Positions 1-6,255 of a stretch of DNA of 10,930 nt are shown here, in pieces. The position numbers were made by a program, and so were the translations under genes. The stretch covers positions 1 through 10,930 of the forward strand of contig CABRID010000071.1 of NCBI GenBank assembly GCA_902470895.1, read 5' to 3'. Under the pieces are notes generated by a model, which searched no databases, was not told the DNA's origin, and worked only from the letters and a program-made list of their open reading frames with translations. The DNA is from an uncultured Collinsella sp. (GTDB taxonomy: Bacteria; Actinomycetota; Coriobacteriia; Coriobacteriales; Coriobacteriaceae). Within the stretch, counting starts at the first letter, position 1, and every line of letters starts with the position of its first letter.

Positions 1-45
1 ACACAAGGAGTATCGTCGGCAGCGTCAGATGTGTATAAGAGACAG
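1..45 (+). other. Nextera i5-side sequencing adapter (artefact)
   Basis: Not genomic. The order is acac, an 8-base index slot (AAGGAGTA, 5-12), the Nextera primer part TCGTCGGCAGCGTC (13-26) and the Tn5 mosaic end AGATGTGTATAAGAGACAG (27-45). The index matches one I recall from the standard Nextera i5 set. Open frames starting here (29-214, peptide beginning MCIRDR) are adapter-derived and should not be annotated as genes. Confidence 0.98.
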
Positions 46-47
46 AA

Positions 48-70
48 GGAAAGCACTTAATGTGCTTTCC
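48..70. other. 9-bp hairpin with TTAAT loop
   Basis: Perfect inverted repeat GGAAAGCAC / GTGCTTTCC (48-56 and 62-70) around TTAAT, starting three bases inside the genomic insert. No T-tract follows on the plus strand, so I cannot call it a terminator for a plus-strand gene lost beyond the contig edge; on the minus strand the context is cut by the adapter. The following stretch to about 230 shows no convincing gene or RNA. Confidence 0.5.
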
Positions 71-234
71 GTCTTGCGCAGGACTGTAGAGCAGGAAAGT
101 TCATATGCGCCGCCCGGCTCCCGCGGCTCTCAGGGGCATCTCTCATGCAAAAACTGTCGTGAGGTAAAGTCCGAGGTCAGTGGCGTTTTATACCGAGAAA
201 TCCAAAAAAGTTGAAAATTCATTACAAATTTGCG

Positions 235-263
235 TTGACTTTAGGTAACTAAAGTTTCATACT
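235..263 (+). promoter_or_regulatory. sigma70-type promoter of the leader-cstA transcript
   Basis: TTGACT (235-240) and CATACT (258-263) are separated by 17 bases, placing transcription start near 270. The region upstream is A/T-rich (190-233), like an UP element. A start here gives a leader of about 235 nt before cstA, which contains the leader peptide and attenuator. Confidence 0.6.
238..255. promoter_or_regulatory. operator-like palindrome between -35 and -10
   Basis: Perfect 7-bp arms ACTTTAG and CTAAAGT flank GTAA. The site fills the spacer of the cstA promoter, so a bound protein would block polymerase. The core TTTAGGTAACTAAA loosely resembles operators of DtxR/MntR-type metal regulators, but I cannot assign a regulator from sequence alone. 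Confidence 0.45.
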
Positions 264-334
264 CCTTTTCAACCACTGGGGGATGTGAACACGCACGGAT
301 CGTTCGCATCATGATTGAAGAGGATTTCTTAGAC

Positions 335-379
335 ATGTTCACGCATCAGCTAAACATTATCAGCGTAGTAATTATCTGA
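335..379 (+). CDS. Ile/Val-rich leader peptide of the cstA attenuator (14 aa)
   Basis: A short frame reads MFTHQLNIISVVII and stops at TGA (377-379). I chose ATG 335 because AAGAGGA (318-324) sits 10 bases upstream; an in-frame ATG at 311 has no Shine-Dalgarno. Six of the 14 residues are Ile or Val, in the block I-I-S-V-V-I-I directly before the stop, and one more is Leu. The codons are ATT, ATC and GTA; GTA is scarcely seen in cstA, where valine is mostly GTC. This design matches leader peptides of ilv-type attenuators, where ribosome stalling at scarce branched-chain aminoacyl-tRNA decides the RNA fold. The stop codon lies in the right arm of the first hairpin and a terminator follows 50 bases later. 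Its role is inferred; the peptide itself probably has no function. Confidence 0.65.
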   Translation: MFTHQLNIISVVII

Positions 380-469
380 TGCGGGTTAGCACATACAGCT
401 AGCCCGTACGATAACGGGCGGCTGATGAAGATGAGGGCCGTCGAGCGCAACCGACGGCCCTCATTTTTT
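342..469 (+). promoter_or_regulatory. transcription attenuator with alternative hairpins, upstream of cstA
   Basis: Hairpin 1 pairs CGCATCAG (342-349) with CTGATGCG (376-383) and encloses the Ile/Val codons. Hairpin 2 pairs GGGTTAGC (383-390) with GCTAGCCC (398-405). Hairpin 3 pairs 396-407 with 414-424 and excludes hairpin 2. Segment 417-423 can instead pair with 436-442 (7 bp, two G-U), which competes with both hairpin 3 and the terminator (432-463). This gives a consistent switch. A ribosome stalled on Ile/Val codons blocks hairpin 1 and permits hairpin 2, leaving 417-423 free to form the antiterminator. A ribosome at the stop covers 383-390, so hairpin 3 and the terminator form. The pairings are seen in the sequence; the switch is inferred. 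Confidence 0.55.
432..469 (+). terminator. intrinsic terminator in the cstA leader
   Basis: A perfect 12-bp stem (432-443 with 452-463), an 8-base loop and six T's (464-469). It lies 36 bases before the cstA start, so full cstA expression needs readthrough, which fits a regulated attenuator. Confidence 0.85.
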
Positions 470-504
470 ATGTCTGGGAAGTTCTTTTTAGAGGAGGAAA
501 TGTA

Positions 505-2394
505 ATGAACGGAGTTTTGCTCATGGTTGTGGCCGCGGCGGTGCTCGCCTGCGGCTATCTGGGCTATGGCCGATGGCTGGCCAACAAGTGGGGCGTTGAC
601 AAAGAGGCCCTCACGCCGGCCAAGCGCATGAAGGACGGCAAGAGCTTCTCGCCCGTCTCCGCCTTCACCGCGTTCTCGCACCAGTTCAGCTCGATCTGCG
701 GTGCTGGCCCTGTCACGGGTACGATCGTCGCCATGGCCTTTGGCTGGCTGCCCGTCGTGCTCTGGGTCCTCGTCGGCGGTATCTTCTTTGGTGCCGTCCA
801 CGACTTTGGTGCTCTGTACGCTTCGATGAAGAACAACGGCAAGTCGCTCGCTCAGCTCATCGAGAAGTACATCGGCAAGACCGGCCGTCGCCTGTTCCTG
901 CTGTTCTGCTGGCTGTTCTGCATCATCGTCATCGCCGCCTTCACCGACATGGTCTGCAAGACGTTCATGTTCACCCCGGCCGTTGACGCTTCTGGTGCTG
1001 CTACCGGTGCCATCGACTTCACCAAGTCCTATGCCGCCGGCTGCGCTGGTACCATTTCCATCCTGTTCACCTTCGTCGCTATCGCCTTTGGTTGGGCCCA
1101 GAAGAAGTTCAACCTCACCGGCGCTGCCGAGTTCGTCACTGGCGTTGTCCTCATGGTTCTCATGTTCGCCGTCGGCATGCAGTTCCCGGTCTACCTGGAT
1201 AAGTTCCAGTGGTTCGCCGTCGTCATGGTCTACCTGGTCTTCGCTGGCGCTATGCCCATCCAGATGCTCAAGACCCCGCGTGACTACCTCACTTCCATCA
1301 TGATGATCGTCATGATCGTCTGCGCTGTCCTCGGCATCGTCGTCCTGGGCGTCAACGGTCAGGCCACTATCACCGCTCCGGTCTTCACCGGCTTCTCCAC
1401 TGCCTCCGGCATGATGTTCCCGGTCCTGTTCGTCTCCGTTGCCTGCGGCGCTCTCTCCGGTTTCCACAGCCTCGTTTCTTCCGGCACCTCTTCCAAGCAG
1501 GTCGAGAAGGAGCAGGACGCCGTCAAGGTCGGTTACGGCGCCATGATCGTCGAGTCCTTCGTCGGCATCCTTGCCATCATCGTCGCCGGCATCATGTTCT
1601 CCGACATGAACACCGCCGGTACCGGCGCCCTCAACGCCGGTGTCGCTTCCACCCCGTTCCAGATCTTCGCCGCTGGCATCTCCCGCGGTATGCAGGCCTT
1701 CGGTGTTGACGGCACGCTCGCTACTGTCTTCATGACCATGAACGTCTCCGCTCTGGCCCTGACCTCGCTCGACGCCGTCGCCCGCATCGCCCGCACTTCG
1801 TTCTCCGAGTTCTTTGCCCAGACCAACGACGCCCTGGCCATCGAGTCCAAGGCCGGCTACATGAAGGTCCTCGGCAACCCCTGGTTCGCCACGGTCGTCA
1901 CCCTGCTTCCTGGTCTCGCCCTCGCTTTTGGTGGCTATGCCAACATCTGGCCGCTCTTTGGTGCTTCCAACCAGCTGCTCGGCGGCATGACTATGATCAC
2001 CCTCGCCGTGTTCTGCAAGTGCACCGGCCGCAAGGGCTGGATGCTCTACGTGCCCGTCGCCTTCCTGCTCTGCTGCACCTTCACCTCGCTGGTCCAGAGC
2101 GCCATGGGCTGCATGACCGCCGTCCAGGCCTACGGTTTCTTCGGTACCATCCCGGCTACCGCCACCACGGCCGCCGTTTCCGTCGCCGCCACCAAGGGCC
2201 TGCAGCTCGTCTTCGCTGTCCTGCTGATGGTCCTGGGCCTCATCGTCGCCGTCAACTGCCTCAAGGAGTTCTTCGGCAAGGAGGCTGGCTCCATGCCCGA
2301 CGAGGAGCCCGAGTGGTCCGAGATGGGCAAGGCCGAGTACGGCCGCGCCGCTGCCGCCGAGGCTCCTGTCGACGCCGAGGCCGCCAAGGCCTAG
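505..2394 (+). CDS. cstA: CstA-family carbon-starvation transporter (peptide/pyruvate type)
   Basis: A 629-residue multi-pass membrane protein of the CstA family, whose E. coli members CstA and BtsT act in uptake of peptides or pyruvate. The N-terminal block has the family signature: P-A-K-R-x-x-D-G-K, then H-Q-F-S-S-I-C-G-A-G-P-V-T-G, then G-A-V-H-D-F near residue 97. About 14-16 hydrophobic segments follow, with SGFHSLVSSGTSSKQ near 320 and a Glu/Ala-rich cytosolic tail of about 40 residues. It is shorter than E. coli CstA (about 700), close to Gram-positive homologues. ATG 505 follows GAGGAGG by about 7 bases. Codons are heavily C-ending (GTC, ATC, TTC), more than in neighbouring genes, suggesting high expression. 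It stands alone between its leader attenuator and a terminator. The family is secure; the substrate is not, although the Ile/Val leader hints at amino acids or peptides. Confidence 0.93.
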   Translation: MNGVLLMVVAAAVLACGYLGYGRWLANKWGVDKEALTPAKRMKDGKSFSPVSAFTAFSHQFSSICGAGPVTGTIVAMAFGWLPVVLWVLVGGIFFGAVHDFGALYASMKNNGKSLAQLIEKYIGKTGRRLFLLFCWLFCIIVIAAFTDMVCKTFMFTPAVDASGAATGAIDFTKSYAAGCAGTISILFTFVAIAFGWAQKKFNLTGAAEFVTGVVLMVLMFAVGMQFPVYLDKFQWFAVVMVYLVFAGAMPIQMLKTPRDYLTSIMMIVMIVCAVLGIVVLGVNGQATITAPVFTGFSTASGMMFPVLFVSVACGALSGFHSLVSSGTSSKQVEKEQDAVKVGYGAMIVESFVGILAIIVAGIMFSDMNTAGTGALNAGVASTPFQIFAAGISRGMQAFGVDGTLATVFMTMNVSALALTSLDAVARIARTSFSEFFAQTNDALAIESKAGYMKVLGNPWFATVVTLLPGLALAFGGYANIWPLFGASNQLLGGMTMITLAVFCKCTGRKGWMLYVPVAFLLCCTFTSLVQSAMGCMTAVQAYGFFGTIPATATTAAVSVAATKGLQLVFAVLLMVLGLIVAVNCLKEFFGKEAGSMPDEEPEWSEMGKAEYGRAAAAEAPVDAEAAKA

Positions 2395-2433
2395 TCGGTC
2401 GGACGGGTTGAATCTCCCATCCATTTGACTCGG

Positions 2434-2472
2434 AAAGACCGGGTCCGCGACTTCGCGGGCTCGGTCTTTTTT
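2434..2472 (+). terminator. intrinsic terminator of cstA
   Basis: A GC-rich stem (AAAGACCG... paired with ...CGGTCTTT, two G-U pairs inside) with a tight loop at about 2450-2453 runs into six T's ending at 2472. It begins 40 bases after the cstA stop and separates it from the next gene. Confidence 0.88.
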
Positions 2473-2540
2473 CATGCAAAAGCGGGTGACGCTCGAGTGC
2501 TCTCGCAGATGTTTTGCGTGGATAAGGGCGCGCGTTGTAC

Positions 2541-2556
2541 CATATAGACGTATATG
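2541..2556. promoter_or_regulatory. palindrome upstream of the JetD-like gene
   Basis: Perfect arms CATATA and TATATG around GACG, 21 bases before the chosen GTG start. It may be an operator or overlap a -10 element; no clear -35/-10 pair can be fixed. It overlaps the in-frame ATG at 2554, another reason to prefer the GTG start. Confidence 0.35.
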
Positions 2557-2577
2557 TGTGCATATGAAAGGGGCCCC

Positions 2578-4761
2578 GTGGCCAAGACGGTATATTCCGA
2601 TAACCAAAATAATGTCGATGCCCTGGCTGAGCGTCTGAGCAGCCAGACATCGCTTTCTGCTGAGCGTGCCAAGCTGGTTGCCTACGACCTGCTTTGCCGC
2701 AAGGCACTCAAGATTAAGTCGAGCGCGCTGGCGCAGATTTTCCGCTCCGTCGATAAGGAATGTGACACCAAGGCGATGCGCGATGAGCTTATCGCGGCAA
2801 ATATCGTGACCAAGATCGAGGGTAGCGGCATTAACGGGCGCCCGGCGTTCTATACCATCAATGCCGAGATCCGCGATGCCCAGGAGCAGCCTGCCGAGTC
2901 CGTCGAGGATTTTGTCGTCGAGGATTCCGCTGACGTGCCTGCTGTGGAAGAAACTGCTCCGCGTGAGCATGTCGATACCGATGAGTTGCTCGATGAGAAC
3001 GTCGTGCGTGCCTTTACGGCCAAGGCAGGACGCGGCGGTTTTGGTGGGGGTGGCAAGCGCGATGCGCAGCGCCGCGCCCAGCAGGAGCGCTTCCGTCGCG
3101 CCGTTGCTCAAAAGGGCGAGACGGATGCCGAGGCTGTTGAGACCGAGGTTGCTGCCGAGTCGCAGAAGCCCACGAAGGAGCAAAAGCCCGTGGAGGCCCA
3201 AGAGCCCAAGCGCCGTCGCGGTGCTCACTTTAAGGCTGCACAGCAGGATGCCGCGCGTGAGGTTGAAGAGTCTTCTGAGGTTGCAGACGATGTTGAGGAG
3301 TCTGTCAAGAAGGCTCCGGGTTCATGCCGTCCCGGACGTGGTTTTGCGGGGCGCGCGTATCCCGTAAGGCGTCAGGAGAAGAGCGAACCGGCTTCGACCA
3401 CTCAGGGCGAGAAGGACGAGAAGGTCGTTGAGCCGGCGGCTCGCGAACAGAAGCCTGTTGAGCCGCAGCTTGAGGTTGATGCCGAGGCCAAGGGCCAGCA
3501 GCCTACTGATGAGCAGACGGAGCAGGGCGCGTCGAGCAAGCCTCGCCGCCGTCGCCATCGTGGGGGCCGCAGTTCCCATGCCGAGACTGCGGCCGAGAAG
3601 ACCACGCCGCAGAACGAGGATGCGAAGGCCGAGGTTTCTTCGGGGCAGCCTAAGCGCCAGCCGGCGAAGGAGAGCAAGTCCGTTCGTCCGCAGAAGCAGG
3701 CGTCTATGCCGAAGCGCGAGCGCAATTCCCAGGGCGATTCTAAGCGCAAGTCTCAGAGGAAGCCGGAGTCTGCCGCAGCAGATACTGCTGCCCAGCAGCC
3801 CAAGTCGGCCGTTCACGGCGAGGCCTCGGCGTTTGCTCTGGCCCGTGTCCTGGGCAGGCAGCTGCTCAAGGTCGTTCCCACGCCAATGGCGCTCTCCAAG
3901 ATTAAGGAGCAACAGACTCAAATCGTTAAGGTCGAGGGCAAGGACGGCAAAAAGGCTCCGCAGCGCACTCAGCACAACGAGATGTCCAACCGCAAGATTG
4001 CCGAGGAAATCGCAATCATCCAGGCTTGGATCGAGCAGAACCGAGGTGCCGATACGCCGGTTGCCTCGCGCCGCCAGCGTGCCTACCAGATCTTTAACGA
4101 CGAGAAGGCTTTTGACGGCAAGCACGGTGAGCGCCTGATCAGGCGTATGACCGAAAAGGGCATCAGCATGCAGGCGATCAAGGTCGCTCCCAATCGCCCC
4201 GTGCACTTTACGGGTTTCTTTACGCTGGGTGCCGACAAGCCGTTCATTATGGTCGAGAACCTGGACACCTACGACGAGATCGTCAAGCTGCTGCGTGGCC
4301 GCAAGCACGCCAAGCTCTTTGGCATCAAGGTGGGCGGCGTGATTTTTGGCGGCGGATGCAAGGCAAGCGTCTCGCATGCCCTGGACGATTATCTGGCCGA
4401 GATTGGCTATCGCTTTAACTACGTCTACTATGTGGGCGATATCGACCGCGAGGGCGCGCGCATCGTCGAGCAGGCTCGCAATGCCAATGTGGTTGAGATT
4501 CGCCTGCATGCCGGCATGTACCGCGCCATGCTCGCCGAGCATAGGCGTCGCGTGAAGGCCGGCGGCGCGTGCGAGCCCGCTGCTGCCAACCAGGGCGTGC
4601 CGCAGAACCTGGCGGCGACGATTAAGGATCTGCCCATGGTTACGCGCGTGCAGTTCCGCAACGTGCTGCGCGAGGGCGGGCGTATTCCGCAGGAGATCCT
4701 GATGACCGCCGACTATCGGGATGGCGACTCGGGAAGCTTCGACCGCATGCTCAACAACTAG
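2578..4761 (+). CDS. solitary JetD-like (DUF2220) TOPRIM protein with winged helix and long disordered linker
   Basis: A 727-residue protein in three parts. Residues about 10-97 look like a winged-helix DNA-binding domain ending in G-R-P-A-F-Y-T-I-N. Residues about 98-415 are low-complexity, rich in K, R, E, Q, P and A, with basic patches such as KPRRRRHRGGRSS. Residues 415-727 match the JetD C-terminal/DUF2220 family: a Q-I-F-N-D-E-K-A-F segment, then V-E-N (E560), V-I-F-G-G-G, and Y-Y-V-G-D-I-D-R-E-G (D621, D623), the Glu and DxD of a TOPRIM metal site. In Wadjet, JetD is the nuclease subunit cutting DNA with the JetABC condensin. Here no jetA, jetB or jetC exists in the window, and the protein is much longer than usual JetD (about 400). 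GTG 2578 follows AAAGGGG by four bases; ATG 2554 would add eight residues with no Shine-Dalgarno. The TOPRIM family call is good; the role is unknown. Confidence 0.78.
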   Translation: MAKTVYSDNQNNVDALAERLSSQTSLSAERAKLVAYDLLCRKALKIKSSALAQIFRSVDKECDTKAMRDELIAANIVTKIEGSGINGRPAFYTINAEIRDAQEQPAESVEDFVVEDSADVPAVEETAPREHVDTDELLDENVVRAFTAKAGRGGFGGGGKRDAQRRAQQERFRRAVAQKGETDAEAVETEVAAESQKPTKEQKPVEAQEPKRRRGAHFKAAQQDAAREVEESSEVADDVEESVKKAPGSCRPGRGFAGRAYPVRRQEKSEPASTTQGEKDEKVVEPAAREQKPVEPQLEVDAEAKGQQPTDEQTEQGASSKPRRRRHRGGRSSHAETAAEKTTPQNEDAKAEVSSGQPKRQPAKESKSVRPQKQASMPKRERNSQGDSKRKSQRKPESAAADTAAQQPKSAVHGEASAFALARVLGRQLLKVVPTPMALSKIKEQQTQIVKVEGKDGKKAPQRTQHNEMSNRKIAEEIAIIQAWIEQNRGADTPVASRRQRAYQIFNDEKAFDGKHGERLIRRMTEKGISMQAIKVAPNRPVHFTGFFTLGADKPFIMVENLDTYDEIVKLLRGRKHAKLFGIKVGGVIFGGGCKASVSHALDDYLAEIGYRFNYVYYVGDIDREGARIVEQARNANVVEIRLHAGMYRAMLAEHRRRVKAGGACEPAAANQGVPQNLAATIKDLPMVTRVQFRNVLREGGRIPQEILMTADYRDGDSGSFDRMLNN

Positions 4762-4768
4762 GGCGTTC

Positions 4769-4905
4769 GGCCCCGGGAGAGTGGGGACACCGGCTTAGGT
4801 TTCCTGCTCTACAGTCCTGCTCACGACGGAGGCCACATTAAGTGGCCTCCTGTTCGTGCGGAACTCGCGATAAACCTAAGCCGGTGTCCCCACTCTCCCG
4901 GGGCC
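4769..4905. repeat. 137-bp inverted-repeat element (34-bp perfect arms)
   Basis: Arms 4769-4802 and 4872-4905 are exact reverse complements over 34 bases. Between them lies a second bulged stem (4822-4836 with 4842-4858) whose core GGAGGCCAC-ATTAA-GTGGCCTCC is a perfect 9-bp hairpin, and a direct repeat TCCTGCTC (4802-4809 and 4815-4822). It starts seven bases after the JetD-like stop codon. It has no coding capacity and no T-tract, so it resembles a miniature or REP-type repeated element more than a terminator. An RNA copy would fold into one long nested hairpin that could protect or end the upstream mRNA. Confidence 0.8.
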
Positions 4906-5021
4906 TGTGGTTACTTGGTTGTTGCATGCGGCTCGCTTTTCGGAACAGGGCTGATAATTCTAGATGCAAGGCGCTCTTGGTCGTTATGGGCCTGGGGCGT
5001 CTGTCTTATATAGGTAGATTC

Positions 5022-5050
5022 CTTGCGGGTTCGAATCCCTCCGCTTGCTC
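5022..5050 (+). pseudogene. possible tRNA 3'-end remnant
   Basis: The stretch has a T-arm-like GCGGGTTCGAATCCCTCCGC (5025-5044) followed by a few bases that could be an acceptor strand. The core GGGTTCGAATCCCTCCG (5027-5043) is identical, in opposite orientation, to the T-arm of tRNA-Gln (5108-5124). No complete cloverleaf can be built upstream: there is no D-arm or anticodon arm. It may be a decayed tRNA or a scar of integration at a tRNA gene. It could also be a chance hit to the conserved T-arm, although 17 identical bases make that less likely. Confidence 0.45.
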
Positions 5051-5057
5051 ACAAGAA

Positions 5058-5091
5058 AAGCCTCCCGATCGGCTATGCGTTCGAGAGGCTT
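5058..5091 (-). terminator. intrinsic terminator after tRNA-Gln (possibly bidirectional)
   Basis: Arms AAGCCTC (5058-5064) and GAGGCTT (5085-5091) with a 20-base loop. On the minus strand it is followed by TTCTTGT, eight bases past the tRNA CCA end. On the plus strand it is followed by GTTTCTTT, so it could also stop plus-strand transcription coming from 4905. Confidence 0.65.
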
Positions 5092-5098
5092 GTTTCTT

Positions 5099-5173
5099 TG
5101 GCTGGGACGGAGGGATTCGAACCCCCAACAGCCGGCACCAAAAACCGGAGTTCTACCGTTGAACTACGTCCCA
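5099..5173 (-). tRNA. tRNA-Gln (anticodon TTG)
   Basis: Reading the minus strand, a full cloverleaf is present: acceptor TGGGACG/CGTCCCA, D-stem GTTC/GAAC, anticodon stem CCGGT/GCCGG, loop TTTTGGT with anticodon TTG at 5141-5139, and T-arm GGGGG-TTCGAAT-CCCTC (one G-U). Discriminator G is followed by an encoded CCA (5101-5099). The TTG anticodon reads CAA and, by wobble, CAG. It lies 38 bases after the PG-binding gene on the same strand, with no clear terminator between, so it may be co-transcribed. Confidence 0.95.
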
Positions 5174-5211
5174 ATGTGTGGTGTTGCCCAAAAGCAACTC
5201 GTTTAGTTTAC

Positions 5212-6117
5212 CTAATCTGCGAGGGCATCGCAAACACCATCGAGCAGGCGTACGGCGAGTGTCTGCGCGTCGCTGGCCGTGAAAGTGCCGTTGTAGCGCG
5301 TCATGCCCGTGAGCTCAATGCGAATGCGTGCCGGCTTCTGCTGTGCGGCGACATTGGCAGTGCGGATGCGCTGGGCTAGGTTGTGGCACTCGGCGAGGGC
5401 AATCGTGGCGCGCGGTGCGGCGTCGGCGGGCAGCTCGTCGCTTGCGATCTCGAGCACCAGGTCAACGTCGGTTGGGACCTCGGAGTCGCAGAGCATCATG
5501 CCGCTGTTGTCGGTCGTTGCCGTGGCGATATTCCACATACGCGACGCAACACTGCGTGCGATGGGGTCCTTGCCGATAACGGCAATCTGAAAGCGCTCGA
5601 GCACGTTGGCGGCGCGAGCAAAACCGATGCGGGACTCGGCTTCGGTGACCGAGGGCTTGCCCTCCCACACATGGTGCAGGCGGTTGATGTAGGCGTAGGT
5701 GTCCTGGAAGGCCATGCCGTCGGCAAACAGGCCGACATTTTCCTGGAACTGCTGCAGGGCGGCCTCGGTATGCGGACCAAAGTAGCCGTCGTCTTCGCCA
5801 CAGGCAAAGCCCAAAACGTTGAGAGCGCGCTGCAGGGCCTGCACATCGGCGCCATGGAAATTGGGCATGCGCAGATAGAGGGTGCGGTCGCCCAGCTTAT
5901 ACGAAGCGTCTACAAGGGCGCTCCAACAGGGGATATCGACGGCATGACCGGCAGCAAGGCCGCTGTCGAGCCTGAAGGTGCTGACGGCCTGCTCAGTGGT
6001 GGCTCCAAAGTACTTGTCGGTGACTTCGGCGGCATCAATCGTGTAGCCGAGCTGCAGGAGACGAGACTGCACGTCCTCGACGGCTGCTCCTTGCATGCCC
6101 GTTGTAATAGGTTCCAT
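5212..6117 (-). CDS. cytoplasmic-type peptidoglycan-binding protein with two PG_binding_1 repeats
   Basis: A 301-residue protein. Residues about 1-70 (T-G-M-Q-G-A-A-V-E-D-V-Q-S-R-L-L-Q-L-G-Y ... D-K-Y-F-G-A-T-T-E-Q-A-V) and 83-150 (G-A-D-V-Q-A-L-Q-R-A-L-N-V-L-G-F ... D-G-Y-F-G-P-H-T-E-A-A-L-Q-Q-F-Q) are two PG_binding_1 repeats. Residues about 165-301 form an alpha/beta-looking domain I do not recognise; it lacks an obvious zinc-amidase His/Glu set. No signal peptide or membrane segment is seen at the N-terminus. The layout recalls actinobacterial CwlM, an intracellular regulator with two such repeats and an amidase-like domain, but that is only an analogy. ATG 6117 follows GAAAGGGG by seven bases on the minus strand. 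It has its own promoter candidate and sits between the polyprenyl synthase and tRNA-Gln. Confidence 0.8.
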   Translation of the reverse strand: MEPITTGMQGAAVEDVQSRLLQLGYTIDAAEVTDKYFGATTEQAVSTFRLDSGLAAGHAVDIPCWSALVDASYKLGDRTLYLRMPNFHGADVQALQRALNVLGFACGEDDGYFGPHTEAALQQFQENVGLFADGMAFQDTYAYINRLHHVWEGKPSVTEAESRIGFARAANVLERFQIAVIGKDPIARSVASRMWNIATATTDNSGMMLCDSEVPTDVDLVLEIASDELPADAAPRATIALAECHNLAQRIRTANVAAQQKPARIRIELTGMTRYNGTFTASDAQTLAVRLLDGVCDALAD

Positions 6118-6204
6118 GAACGAACCCCTTTCGGCGTACCATTCGTACTATTTGAGCGTCTGTCGGATAGACAACGCAAAGGGATGCATAAACATGCACT
6201 CAAC

Positions 6205-6213
6205 AGTGTAGCA
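6205..6213 (-). promoter_or_regulatory. extended -10 promoter of the PG-binding gene
   Basis: On the minus strand TGCTACACT is an extended -10 (TGnTAnnnT) about 90 bases before the start codon; no good -35 is seen. A small palindrome TGCAT-AAAC-ATGCA (6185-6198) lies at the predicted start point and could be an operator. Confidence 0.4.
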
Positions 6214-6255
6214 AGTTGTGCCTAAATACGCTGCTGACAGGTTTTATAACCCCCG

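Noticed and set aside
90..200. Stretch with GGAAAGTTC and GAGGTAAAGTCC, briefly considered as an RNase P-like RNA
   Set aside because: The flanking conserved helices of RNase P are not present and the order is wrong.
29..214. 61-codon frame from the left end (MCIRDR...)
   Set aside because: Its start lies in the Nextera adapter and the rest has no recognisable domain.
311..379. Longer 22-codon version of the leader peptide starting at ATG 311
   Set aside because: No Shine-Dalgarno precedes 311, while 335 has AAGAGGA at good spacing.
346..3228. 960-codon open frame on the minus strand, antisense to cstA and the start of the JetD-like gene
   Set aside because: The product is low-complexity (G, D, E, H rich) and lacks any domain. 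The C-ending codon bias of cstA leaves few antisense stops, which explains the length. It has no credible start signal.
3322..4542. 406-codon minus-strand frame antisense to the JetD-like gene
   Set aside because: Leu/Arg-rich shadow of a Lys/Glu-rich coding strand with a conserved TOPRIM on the other strand.
2578..4761. A full Wadjet defence system
   Set aside because: Only a JetD-like domain is present; no JetA, JetB or JetC gene lies in the window.
4769..4905. CRISPR array or insertion sequence
   Set aside because: There is one inverted pair, no spaced direct repeats and no transposase.
5383..6225. 280-codon plus-strand frame antisense to the PG-binding gene
   Set aside because: The minus strand has clear PG_binding_1 repeats and a good Shine-Dalgarno; this frame is a shadow.
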